Positions 1-8,349 of a DNA stretch of 64,000 nt are shown here, in pieces. Location: assembly GCA_963777775.1 (NCBI GenBank), contig CAVZRL010000009.1, positions 806,001 through 870,000 on the forward strand. Direction: 5' to 3'. This stretch comes from WHSW01 sp963777775 (GTDB lineage: Bacteria; Actinomycetota; Thermoleophilia; Solirubrobacterales; 70-9). The notes under the pieces are model-generated. The model saw nothing but the letters and a program-made list of their open reading frames with translations, was not told where the DNA came from and did not search any database. Position 1 is the stretch's first letter, and every line of letters begins with the position of its first letter. The translations under genes and the position numbers were made by a program.

Positions 1-31
1 GCTCGAGGCGGGCGAGATCGACGAGCGTCTG

Positions 32-2314
32 GTGACGACCAGCGAGCGCGAGCCACGGCCGGCGACCCACGCGGCACTGCCGGCTGACCTGGCTTCGGAG
101 CTGCTCGCGGCGCTCGCCCGGCTCGGGATCGAGCGGCCCTACTCGCACCAGGTCGAGGCGCTGGCCGCCGCCCGCGCCGGCGACGTGATCGTGACCAGCG
201 GCACCGCCTCGGGCAAGTCGCTGAGCTTCAACCTGCCGGTCCTCGACTCGATCACCCGCGATCCGAAGGCGAGGGCGCTCTATCTGTACCCGACCAAGGC
301 GCTGGCACAGGACCAGGCGCGCAAGCTCTCGCAACTCGGGCTGGCGCCGCTGCGACACGCGATCTACGACGGCGACACGCCGCGCGAGGACAGGCCGCCG
401 ATTCGGCGGCGCGCGAATCTCGTCCTCACCAATCCCGACATGCTCAGCATGGGGATGCTCTCGCACCACAAGGGCTGGGGTGACTTTTTCGCCAACCTCG
501 AATGGGTCGTGGTGGACGAGGCGCACACCTACCGCGGTGTGTTCGGCTCGCACGTCGCCAACGTGCTGCGGCGGTTGCGCCGGGTTGCGCGGCTGTACGG
601 GTCAGAGCCGCGCTTCGTGCTCGCCTCGGCGACAATCGCCAACCCGGTCGAGCTCGCCGAGCGGCTGACCGGCACCTCGTTCGCGCTCGTCGACTCGGAC
701 GGCGCGCCGCAGGCGCGGCGCAGGATCGCGATCTGGAACCCGCCGGTGATCGACCCGCAGACGATGACCCGGCGCTCTGTCCTCTCCGAGGCGGCCGAGG
801 TGCTCTGTGAGCTGCTCGTCAACGAAGCGAGGACGATCTGCTTCTTGCGCAGCCGTCGCGGGATCGAGCTGATTCAGCGCTTTGCGCGGACCCGGCTCGA
901 GGAGCTCGGCGAAGCGCGTCTCGCGGCCCGGATCGCCCCTTACCGGGCCGGCTACACACCCCAACAACGGCGCGAGATCGAGGCGAAGCTGGCGGGCGGC
1001 GAGCTGCTCGCCGTCGTCGCCACCGACGCGCTCGAGCTCGGGATCGACATCGGCGAGCTCGATGCGGCGATCTGCGTCACCTTCCCGGGCACGGTCGCGA
1101 GCCTGCGCCAGATGTGGGGGCGGGCGGGTCGGCGCAGCGACGGGATCGCGCTCTACGTCGCCGGCGAGGACGCGCTCGACCAGTTCTTCTGCCGCCATCC
1201 CGACGAGTTCCTCGCCCGCCCGGTCGAGGCGGCGATCCTCGATCACGCCAACGAGCGGATCCAGGCTGCGCACGTGCTCGCCGCCGCCTATGAGGTGCCG
1301 CTCGGCGGCAGCGGCGATCAGCCCGGGGCCAACGACGACGCGATTCTCGGCGGGCGCTGGCGCGAACGCGCGGAGGCGCTGGTCGGCGAGGGAAAGCTGC
1401 GGCGCGGTCGCGACGGCCGCTATGTGCCGCGCGGGCCCGGGTTTCCCGCCGGGGAGATCTCGCTCCGCTCAGCTTCGCTCGACTCGGTGGCGGTCGTCGA
1501 CAGGGCCTCCGGCGAGCTGATCGGCCAGGTCGAGGCAGAGCGCGCGTTCAGCACCGTGCACCCCGGAGCGATCTACCTGCACCTCGGGCGTGCCTACGAG
1601 GTCGCCGAGCTCGACGTCGACGGGCGGCGCGCGATCGTCGATGGCTTCGAGGGCGACTGGTATACGCAGCCGAAGAAGGAGACTGCGGTCTACATCGACG
1701 AGCTCGCCGAGCAGCGCCGGGTGGGACCGGTCCCCGAGGGCTCGGTCGAGCTCAGCTACGGAGCGGTCTCGGTCACCGAGCAGGTGATCGCCTACCAGCG
1801 CAAGAGCCTCGCCGACCATTCGGTGATCGACCTCGTCGCGCTCGACCTCCCCGAGCAGAGCTTTCCCACTCAGGCGCTCTGGTACGTGCTGCCCGACGAG
1901 TTGGCGGGCCCGGCGGCGCTGCCCACCGAGACGCTGCTCGGCGCGCTGCATGCCTCCGAGCACAGCCAGATCGCGGTCTTGCCGCTGCTCGCGATGTGTG
2001 ATCGCTGGGATATCGGGGGCCTGTCGACCAACGTCCACTTCCAGACCGGACAGCCGACGATCTTCATCTACGACGGCCATCCCGGTGGGGTCGGAATCGC
2101 GCGTCGCGGCTTCGATCAATTCGAACGGCTGGTCGGTGACGCTGCGCGCCTGGTCGGCGAGTGCCCGTGCGAATCGGGCTGTCCGTCGTGCATCCAGAGT
2201 CCGAAGTGCGGGAACCTGAACGAGCCCCTGCACAAGGCCGGCTCGCTCGAGCTGATGGACTCGATCATCAACCTGATCGCGGCTGAGCGGCGACGCCCGG
2301 GGCGCGCCGCGTGA
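32..2314 (+). CDS. DEAD/DEAH-box helicase with C-terminal DUF1998 domain (MrfA/YprA-like)
   Basis: Superfamily 2 helicase of the DUF1998 type; the characterised relative MrfA acts in DNA repair of mitomycin damage in Bacillus. The sequence shows a Q-like region, Walker A GTASGKS near residues 57-63, a DEAH box near 162-165, a helicase C domain with the GRAGRRSDG motif, and a C-terminal cysteine cluster (C711, C713, C717, C720, C726) typical of DUF1998. The GTG at 32 is only the first usable start inside the window. The frame is open to base 2 and family members usually carry a few more N-terminal residues, so the true start may lie upstream. The next gene starts inside its stop codon (GTGA). 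Confidence 0.9.
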   Translation: MTTSEREPRPATHAALPADLASELLAALARLGIERPYSHQVEALAAARAGDVIVTSGTASGKSLSFNLPVLDSITRDPKARALYLYPTKALAQDQARKLSQLGLAPLRHAIYDGDTPREDRPPIRRRANLVLTNPDMLSMGMLSHHKGWGDFFANLEWVVVDEAHTYRGVFGSHVANVLRRLRRVARLYGSEPRFVLASATIANPVELAERLTGTSFALVDSDGAPQARRRIAIWNPPVIDPQTMTRRSVLSEAAEVLCELLVNEARTICFLRSRRGIELIQRFARTRLEELGEARLAARIAPYRAGYTPQQRREIEAKLAGGELLAVVATDALELGIDIGELDAAICVTFPGTVASLRQMWGRAGRRSDGIALYVAGEDALDQFFCRHPDEFLARPVEAAILDHANERIQAAHVLAAAYEVPLGGSGDQPGANDDAILGGRWRERAEALVGEGKLRRGRDGRYVPRGPGFPAGEISLRSASLDSVAVVDRASGELIGQVEAERAFSTVHPGAIYLHLGRAYEVAELDVDGRRAIVDGFEGDWYTQPKKETAVYIDELAEQRRVGPVPEGSVELSYGAVSVTEQVIAYQRKSLADHSVIDLVALDLPEQSFPTQALWYVLPDELAGPAALPTETLLGALHASEHSQIAVLPLLAMCDRWDIGGLSTNVHFQTGQPTIFIYDGHPGGVGIARRGFDQFERLVGDAARLVGECPCESGCPSCIQSPKCGNLNEPLHKAGSLELMDSIINLIAAERRRPGRAA

Positions 2315-2796
2315 CCCGCTCACGCCAGATCGCGGTGATCGGCAAGGGCGCCGGCGACGCCGAGCTCGAGTCGCTCGCCGAAGAGGTCGGCCGTCGGTTG
2401 GCGGAGGCCGACGCGGTGGTCGTCTGCGGCGGCCTCGGCGGGGTGATGGAGGCGGTGGCACGCGGCGCCTCGCAAGCCGGCGGGAGCGTGATCGGGATCG
2501 TCCCAGGCGACGATCCCGCGAGCGCCAATCCGCACTGCACCCACGTCGTCGCGTCGGCGATCGGCTCCGCGCGGAACCTCGCGGTGGTCGCCTCCGGCCA
2601 GGCGGTGATCGCGATCGGGGGCGAGTGGGGAACGCTGTCGGAGATCGGCCACGCCCGCCAGCTCGGCCGTCCGGTGATCGCCCTGCGGAGCTGGACGGTT
2701 CGTTCCGGATCGCCGCTCGACGGCGATCCGGGGATCGAGATCGCGGCCGACCCCGAGAGCGCGGTCGAAGCCGCTCTCGCGGCTGTCCGGCGCTAG
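2311..2796 (+). CDS. TIGR00725-type LOG/MCP-like nucleotide-binding protein
   Basis: Small Rossmann-like protein of the TIGR00725 group, related to the cytokinin-activating LOG and molybdenum-cofactor-carrier families; no substrate can be assigned. Seen: a glycine-rich CGGLGGVMEA motif near residues 42-51 and the second signature GGEWGTLSE near 103-111. The length of 161 residues is normal for the family. The GTG start overlaps the stop of the upstream helicase by four bases (GTGA), so translation is probably coupled. The tRNA-Phe -10 hexamer lies over and just after its stop codon. Confidence 0.8.
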   Translation: MTRSRQIAVIGKGAGDAELESLAEEVGRRLAEADAVVVCGGLGGVMEAVARGASQAGGSVIGIVPGDDPASANPHCTHVVASAIGSARNLAVVASGQAVIAIGGEWGTLSEIGHARQLGRPVIALRSWTVRSGSPLDGDPGIEIAADPESAVEAALAAVRR

Positions 2797-2799
2797 CCT
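2794..2799 (+). promoter_or_regulatory. -10 element of tRNA-Phe
   Basis: The hexamer TAGCCT lies 10 nt before the first base of mature tRNA-Phe, the distance expected for a -10 box. No convincing -35 is visible. The identical hexamer precedes rmlA and fumC, which supports it as a genuine -10 in this genome. Confidence 0.55.
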
Positions 2800-2809
2800 T
2801 GTCCGCCGC

Positions 2810-2882
2810 GGCGAGGTAGCTCAGTTGGTAGAGCACACGACTGAAAATCGTGGTGTCGGCGGTTCGATTCCGCCCCTCGCCA
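2810..2882 (+). tRNA. tRNA-Phe (anticodon GAA)
   Basis: Full cloverleaf. Acceptor stem GGCGAGG (2810-2816) pairs with CCTCGCC (2875-2881). D-stem GCTC/GAGC, anticodon stem CACGA/TCGTG with loop CTGAAAA giving anticodon GAA, a 5-nt variable loop, and T-stem GGCGG/CCGCC around TTCGATT. The discriminator is A at 2882, as expected for Phe. CCA is not encoded. The discriminator is also the A of the start codon of the next gene. Confidence 0.97.
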
Positions 2883-3790
2883 TGGAACGGGTCGAGCGCC
2901 CAACAGACCTCACCCCGCGCGCGTGGTGGCACGCGCTGCGCGATGCGGCGAAGCGGTTTCGCGAGCGCGACCTGACCGACAACGCGGCCGCGCTCACCTA
3001 TTACTCGGTGCTAACGATGTTCCCGTTCCTGATCGTGTTGGTCTCCCTGCTCGGGATCCTCGGCTCGGAGGAAGCGATCGACGGGCTGCTGCGGATAACC
3101 GACGAGCTCGGCTCCGACTCGGCGGTCGACACGGTCAAGCCGGTGGTCGAGAACATCGTCCGCGACTCCCCCCAGGCCGGAATCGGCTTGGTGCTCGGGA
3201 TCGCGGTCGGGCTGTGGACCGCGTCGGGCTACGTCGGGGCGTACATCCGGGCCGCGAACGAGATCTACGGCACCGACGAGGAACGCCCGTTCTGGAAGCT
3301 GCGATCGCTGCAGATCCTGCTCACCCTGGTGTGCTGCGTGATCCTCGGCCTGGTTCTGGTCGCGCTCGCGCTCACGGGCCCGTTGGCGACCGCGATCGCC
3401 AACGAGCTCGGGCTCGGGGACGCCGCGCGGACCGCGTTCGAGATCGCCAAGTGGCCGATCCTGTTCGCCGTCGTCGCGATCGTGATCGGGTTGCTTTACC
3501 GCTTCTCCCCCGACGTCGAGCACCAAGGGCTTCGCTGGGTCCTCCCGGCGAGCGCGCTGACGACGGTGCTGTGGCTGATCGGCTCGGCGGCGTTCAGCCT
3601 CTACGTGTCGAACTTCGGCTCCTACGCGAACACCTACGGCAGCCTCGCCGGGGCGATCGTGTTCCTGGTCTGGATCTGGATCACCAACGTCGCGGTCGTC
3701 TTCGGGGCGCAGTTCGGCTGCGAGCTCGAGCGCACCGCGGCCGCCGCCGCGGCGGCCCCGGCCGACGAGCAGGTCGCTCCGCTTCCGTAG
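2882..3790 (+). CDS. YihY/virulence factor BrkB family membrane protein
   Basis: 302-residue integral membrane protein of the YihY/BrkB (RbrF-like) family; transport or envelope function unproven. Six hydrophobic segments are visible from about residue 40 to 285, along with the family signature around NTYGSLAGAI. The N-terminal motif LTDNAAALTYYSVL is also typical. The ATG at 2882 is the only plausible start; the longer frame upstream merely reads through the tRNA. There is no Shine-Dalgarno: the start codon abuts the tRNA 3' end and shares one base with it, so the mRNA probably comes from the tRNA promoter. The C-terminal tail is Ala-rich and low complexity. Confidence 0.88.
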   Translation: MERVERPTDLTPRAWWHALRDAAKRFRERDLTDNAAALTYYSVLTMFPFLIVLVSLLGILGSEEAIDGLLRITDELGSDSAVDTVKPVVENIVRDSPQAGIGLVLGIAVGLWTASGYVGAYIRAANEIYGTDEERPFWKLRSLQILLTLVCCVILGLVLVALALTGPLATAIANELGLGDAARTAFEIAKWPILFAVVAIVIGLLYRFSPDVEHQGLRWVLPASALTTVLWLIGSAAFSLYVSNFGSYANTYGSLAGAIVFLVWIWITNVAVVFGAQFGCELERTAAAAAAAPADEQVAPLP

Positions 3791-3897
3791 CCGCGCGCCG
3801 GGGCCGGTGTCAGTCCGGCGGCGCCGATCGCGACCCTACCGGTGAGACCCCGGGGAGAGGACATCGCCGTCCGGCCCTCTGTCTAAGTTGAGAATCG

Positions 3898-4926
3898 ATG
3901 AGCAGCCAGGGTCAAATAGCCGCTTTCCAGGCCCCGCTCGGGGCCGCTCCGGCGCCGGCCGCTCCGGCGCGGCAGTTCGTCAACCAGCTCGAGGAGGGCG
4001 ACGCGGTGACGGCCGCGTTCGCGGTTCGAGAGCGCGAGCGACGAACCCGCAAGAACGGCGAGGACTTCGTCCGCCTGGTGATCGCCGACCGCACCGGGAC
4101 CATCGAGGCGATCGCCTGGGACGGGGTGGATGAGTGCTGGGAGCTCGCACCGCCCGGTGCGGTCGTGTTCGTCGAGGGCAGGTTCTCGGTCCATCCCCAG
4201 TACGGGGCGAAGATCAGCCTCAAGTCGATCCGCCGCGCGGGCGAGGACGAGTACGAGCACGACGAGCTCGCCGAGGGCCCGGCGGTCTCGGCCGCCAGGT
4301 TGGAGGCGGGCCTGCGCGAGCTGATCGCGACGATCCAGAACCCGAAGCTCGGCGAGCTGCTCGAGCGCGTCTTCGCCCCGGGCTCGACGCTGTGGGCGCG
4401 ATTCCGAGTCGCGCCGGCGGCCAAGTACTACCACCAGGCCTACCCGCACGGGCTGCTCGACCACACGGTCTCGGTCGCCCAGGCGGTGAGCGCCGCCGCG
4501 GCGGCCTTCCCTGGCCTCGACCGCGACGTCGCGGTGACCGGCGCGCTGCTTCACGACATCGGCAAGACCGAGGCCTACAACGACCACGCGCTGGCGATCG
4601 ACCTCACCGACGCCGGGCGCCTGCAGGGCGAGATCCCGCTCGGCTACTACCTGGTCCGGCGCGAGACCGAGTCGATCGACGGCTTCGACCCGGAGCTCGC
4701 CCAGGCCGTGCTCCACATCGTCCTCTCCCACCACGGCAGCTACGAGAACGGCTCGCCGGTGGTACCGGCGACCCGAGAGGCGACGCTCGTGCACGCGATG
4801 GACAACCTCGGCGGCAAGCTGGGCAGCTTCGATCGGATCGAGCGCGAGTTGCCCGAGGGCGCGACCTGGTCGCGCTTCGACCGCGGGATCGACTCGGCCG
4901 CCTACTTCGGCAGCCGGGCCGCGTAG
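3898..4926 (+). CDS. HD-domain/OB-fold protein (YhaM-like putative 3'-5' exoribonuclease)
   Basis: 342 residues. An N-terminal OB fold (about 30-110, with DRTGTIEAIAWDG) is followed by an HD phosphohydrolase domain (about 150-320). Metal-binding residues are visible in GLLDHTV, LLHDIGK and LSHHGSYENG. This order matches YhaM/Cbf1-type 3'-5' exonucleases; RNA as substrate is inferred from the family. The start follows a TAAGTT -10 hexamer (3884-3889) by 8 nt, so the mRNA is probably leaderless. A shorter paralogue lies at 35183-36091. Confidence 0.85.
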   Translation: MSSQGQIAAFQAPLGAAPAPAAPARQFVNQLEEGDAVTAAFAVRERERRTRKNGEDFVRLVIADRTGTIEAIAWDGVDECWELAPPGAVVFVEGRFSVHPQYGAKISLKSIRRAGEDEYEHDELAEGPAVSAARLEAGLRELIATIQNPKLGELLERVFAPGSTLWARFRVAPAAKYYHQAYPHGLLDHTVSVAQAVSAAAAAFPGLDRDVAVTGALLHDIGKTEAYNDHALAIDLTDAGRLQGEIPLGYYLVRRETESIDGFDPELAQAVLHIVLSHHGSYENGSPVVPATREATLVHAMDNLGGKLGSFDRIERELPEGATWSRFDRGIDSAAYFGSRAA

Positions 4927-4936
4927 GCGAGACCGG

Positions 4937-5398
4937 CTACAGAGCGAGTCCCAGCTGGCCGCGGATCGCGCCGTCCGGGTACGCGGCGTTGTGGAGGTTG
5001 ACGTAGAACTTCTCCGGGCTCTTCGCGATCCGCTTCAAGAGCTTCTTCTTCAGGTCCTTGACGCAGTCCTCGACGGTCGAGGTCGGCGGCGTCTGATCGA
5101 AGAGCAGCACCTTGATGTCGCCGGCGACGCCCTTGGCGCCCTTGTGGATGTGGCCCGCGCTCGGCTCCTCGATCTTCTTCCACGAAACCTGGTAGCAGAG
5201 CTTGCCCTTCTTCGGCTTGACCGAGAAGAAGCCCTCGCCCTTGCCGTTCCGATCGCCGGGGCCCGGCACCTCCTGGTTGCCCTTGAGCTTGGCGGAGAGC
5301 TGCACGGTGTTCGTCTGGCCGGCCGCGGCGAGCGCCGGCAGCGCGACCAAAGCTGCGGCCGTGGCGAGCGTGGTGAGCGCGCGGATGGGGGGGAACAT
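4937..5398 (-). CDS. Secreted CHRD-domain protein
   Basis: 153 residues with a clear Sec signal peptide (hydrophobic to about residue 25, Ala-x-Ala cleavage region) followed by one CHRD domain. Diagnostic segments are GNQEVPGPGD, AGHIHKGAKG and NLHNAAYPDGAIRGQL. CHRD domains occur in extracellular proteins of uncertain biochemical role in bacteria. The ATG at 5398 has a strong GGAGG Shine-Dalgarno about ten bases upstream, unlike most neighbours. It is convergent with the HD/OB gene and divergent from pafBC. Confidence 0.85.
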   Translation of the reverse strand: MFPPIRALTTLATAAALVALPALAAAGQTNTVQLSAKLKGNQEVPGPGDRNGKGEGFFSVKPKKGKLCYQVSWKKIEEPSAGHIHKGAKGVAGDIKVLLFDQTPPTSTVEDCVKDLKKKLLKRIAKSPEKFYVNLHNAAYPDGAIRGQLGLAL

Positions 5399-5521
5399 CG
5401 GAAAGACCTCCCGAGTCGAGACTGTTCAGACACGGAGCCTACCCCTCGGCCCCGCAATTTGCGACGGTTGCGCGACGAACGCGCTCGGCGTCGCTTTCGC
5501 CGCTCAATATGCTCGGGTGCC

Positions 5522-7579
5522 GTGGCCAAGGACACCGAGAAGCTCATCCGCCAGCTCTCCCTGATCTCGTTCCTGATGGCGAATCGCCGGCCCGTCTCGG
5601 CGCTCGAGATCAAGCGCGAGGTGGAGGGCTACAGCTCGATGAACGAGGACGCCTTCGCTCGCCGCTTCTACGCCGACCGCGCCGAGCTCGAGAGCCTCGG
5701 GATCTCGCTGCAGGTCGAAAAGCCCGCCGAGGGGTTCTTCGAGGCCGAGCTCTACGCGCTGCCGCCCGAGAACTACTACCTGCCTGCAATCGAGTTCGCC
5801 GACTCCGAGCTGGCGGCGCTGCGGACCGCGCTCGGCCTGCTCGACGGCGAGTTCGCATATGCCGAACCGCTGCGGCTGGCCCTTCAGCAGGTCTCCTGGG
5901 GCCGCCCGAGCCCGCTCACGGACGAGGCCGAGGCGCCGATCGACGTCAAGCTCTCGGCCGCCGGCTCCGGACGGGAGCTCTCGCAGCGGCTGGCCAAGAT
6001 CGAGACCGCGATCTCGCGCCGCAAGACGATCGAGTTCTCCTACTACTCGCTGCAACGCGACGAGGTCTCCGACCGCAAGGTCAACCCCTACCACCTCGTC
6101 TTTCGGGACGGCCAGTTCTACCTGATCGGTCACTCGCACGAGCGCGACGAGGTGCGCGTGTTCCGGCTCTCACGGATCAACGGCAAGGTCTCCTACGCGA
6201 CCAAGGCCGAGCACGACTTCTCAGCCCCCGAGGACTTCGACCGCCGTGACTACGGAACCCGGGCCGATTGGCAGATGGGCGAGATCAAGGGGACGGCAAC
6301 GGTCTTCTTGCGCGAACGGATCGTCTGGCTCGTCGAGCGCGACTTCGGCCGTCACGGGAGCTTTCGCAAGCCGACCAAGGCCGACGGTGTCAAGGGCCGC
6401 GGCTCGGTGTTCGAGACCGAGTACGCGTCCGAGCGCCAGCTCATCTCCTGGGTGCTGAGCTGGCGCGAGAACGCGCGCCTGCTCGACCCGCCGGAGCTCG
6501 CCGCCGAGACCGAGCAGCGCCTTGCGCTCTTGCGCGACCGCCACGACCGCGAGTTCGAGGTCGCCGCCACGGCCCGCCGCCCGATCGCCGACGGCAACGG
6601 CTCACGGGCGCGCAGCTCCAACGGCCGCGCCGAGTCGGTGATCCGCCCCGAGCGCTTCGCGCGGCTGGTCACCCTCGCGGGGCTGTTGATCGGCGCGGCG
6701 CGGGACGACGAGAGCCTGCCGACCCAGCAGGTACTCGACGAGCTCAACATCTCTCTCAACGAGCTCCGGGAGGATCTCGACGTGCTCAACGTGGTCAACT
6801 TCGGCGGCGGCACCTACGTGCTCTACGCGGAGATCGCCGGCGACCGGATCGAGGTCGACCCGGACACCTACGGCGACAATTTCGCCCGTCCGGCTCGCCT
6901 GCTGCCGCTCGAGGCGAAGGCCCTGGTCGCGGCGATCGACCTGTTCGGCGACCACCTGCCGCAATCGGGGCTGCAGAGCGCGCGCAAGAAGATCATCACC
7001 GCCCTCGGCCACGATCCCTCCGAGGAGGGCCTCGAGATCGCCCCCGGTCGCGACGACTCGTCCGTCGTCCGAACTGTAAACGAGGCGATCCAGCGCCACC
7101 AGGTGCTCGAGCTGCACTACTACAAGGAGAACGAGGACGAGTTCACCAAGCGCGAGGTCGAGCCGTACCAACTCGTCAACGGGCCCGAGGGGTGGTACCT
7201 GGGCTGCTTCGACCTCGACCGCGCCGACACGCGTCATTTCCGCCTCGACCGGATGAAGGAGGCCGTGATCACCCGCCGCGGCTTCGAGCTGCGCGAGGGG
7301 ATCGAGGAAGCCCTCGCCGAGCAGGAATGGCTCGCTCACGGCGAGGTGACCACGGCCGGCGTCGCCCGGGTCTGGGTCTCGCCCGACCGCGCCCGGTGGC
7401 TGCGCGAGGAGCGGACGGTGGTCGAGGAGCTCGACGACGGCGCGGTGGTGGTCGAGCTGCCCTACGGCTCGAGCGACTGGCTCGTCCGCGAGGTGCTGAA
7501 GGGGGTCGGCGACCTGGTCGTGCTCGAGCCGTCCGACGTCCGGGCGGCGGTGCGCAAGGCGGTCGGCACGAGCTCCTGA
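5522..7579 (+). CDS. pafBC: Fused PafB-PafC WYL-domain transcriptional activator
   Basis: 685 residues holding two full WYL regulator units in one chain: HTH (about 1-60), WYL (about 165-225, with FYL in place of WYL), WCX, a Ser/Arg-rich linker near 345-375, then a second HTH, a second WYL (canonical GWYLG near 557) and a second WCX. PafB/PafC activate the LexA-independent DNA-damage response in actinobacteria, and natural fusions are known. The frame is open back to 4991 but that would run over the CHRD gene. GTG 5522 fits the family N-terminus and lies 8 nt after a TATGCT -10. The next gene overlaps its stop. Confidence 0.88.
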   Translation: MAKDTEKLIRQLSLISFLMANRRPVSALEIKREVEGYSSMNEDAFARRFYADRAELESLGISLQVEKPAEGFFEAELYALPPENYYLPAIEFADSELAALRTALGLLDGEFAYAEPLRLALQQVSWGRPSPLTDEAEAPIDVKLSAAGSGRELSQRLAKIETAISRRKTIEFSYYSLQRDEVSDRKVNPYHLVFRDGQFYLIGHSHERDEVRVFRLSRINGKVSYATKAEHDFSAPEDFDRRDYGTRADWQMGEIKGTATVFLRERIVWLVERDFGRHGSFRKPTKADGVKGRGSVFETEYASERQLISWVLSWRENARLLDPPELAAETEQRLALLRDRHDREFEVAATARRPIADGNGSRARSSNGRAESVIRPERFARLVTLAGLLIGAARDDESLPTQQVLDELNISLNELREDLDVLNVVNFGGGTYVLYAEIAGDRIEVDPDTYGDNFARPARLLPLEAKALVAAIDLFGDHLPQSGLQSARKKIITALGHDPSEEGLEIAPGRDDSSVVRTVNEAIQRHQVLELHYYKENEDEFTKREVEPYQLVNGPEGWYLGCFDLDRADTRHFRLDRMKEAVITRRGFELREGIEEALAEQEWLAHGEVTTAGVARVWVSPDRARWLREERTVVEELDDGAVVVELPYGSSDWLVREVLKGVGDLVVLEPSDVRAAVRKAVGTSS

Positions 7580-8322
7580 TCTCCGCGGACGCCCCGATCA
7601 GCGACTCGCCTCCGGGCCATCCCGAGATCGAGCGGATCGTCGCGCCGAACCCCGGGCCGATGACGCTCGAGGGGACCAACACCTACGTCGTCGCCGCGCC
7701 AGGCGGGGCCTTCGTGATCGATCCCGGCCCGGCGGATCCGGGCCATGCGAAGCGGGTTCGCGCGTTGGCGGATCGCCACGGAGGGATCGCGGGGATCGTG
7801 CTCACCCACTCCCACCTGGACCATTCGGCAGCGGTCCCGCTGCTCGACGCCCCGGTGGTCGAGGTTTCCGGCGGTCGCATCGGCCCCTTCGAGGCGCTGC
7901 CGACCCCCGGGCACGCGGCCGACCATCGCTGCCTGCTGCTCGGGGCGGTCTGCTTCAGCGGTGACCTCGTGCTCGGTCACGGATCGAGCTACGTTCCCCC
8001 GGACGGCGGCTCGCTGGCGAGCTACCTGAGCTCACTGCGAACCCTGCGCGAGCGCGCCCCGGCCCTGCTCTGCCCGGGCCATGGCCCCTACGTCGACGAT
8101 CCGGCAGCGAAGATCACGGAGTACATCGAGCACCGGCTGGAGCGCGAGCGCAATCTGCTCGCCGCGCTCGCAAGCGGAGAGCGCTCGCGGGACCAGCTGC
8201 TCGATCGGGTCTGGGACGACGTCCCGCCCGGGCTGCGCGCCGCAGCCGCGGCGGTGATGGCCGCGCACCTCGAAAAGCTCGATTCCGAGGGCGCGCTCGA
8301 GGGGATCGAGCTGATCGACTGA
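7576..8322 (+). CDS. Metallo-beta-lactamase-fold hydrolase, LACTB2-like
   Basis: 248 residues if read from CTG 7576. The metal site THSHLDH, the later PTPGHAADH and the CPGHGPY histidines match the LACTB2-like branch, whose human member is an endoribonuclease; the substrate here is unknown. The conserved opening strand IERIVAPNPGPMTLEGTN lies before the first in-frame ATG (7660), and no ATG, GTG or TTG precedes it. The only start-like codon is CTG 7576, which overlaps the pafBC stop as CTGA, matching the GTGA/TTGA/ATGA coupling seen elsewhere here. Start uncertain, gene secure. Confidence 0.8.
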   Translation: MISADAPISDSPPGHPEIERIVAPNPGPMTLEGTNTYVVAAPGGAFVIDPGPADPGHAKRVRALADRHGGIAGIVLTHSHLDHSAAVPLLDAPVVEVSGGRIGPFEALPTPGHAADHRCLLLGAVCFSGDLVLGHGSSYVPPDGGSLASYLSSLRTLRERAPALLCPGHGPYVDDPAAKITEYIEHRLERERNLLAALASGERSRDQLLDRVWDDVPPGLRAAAAAVMAAHLEKLDSEGALEGIELID

Positions 8323-8349
8323 GCACAGGGCCGCACTAGAGTTCCCGGG

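Noticed and set aside
2825..2881. Extension of the YihY gene through the tRNA
   Set aside because: The extra 19 codons are only a translation of tRNA-Phe.
4991..5521. Upstream extension of pafBC to 4991
   Set aside because: Would overlap the CHRD gene and add residues unlike any WYL regulator; GTG 5522 has a -10 at the right place.
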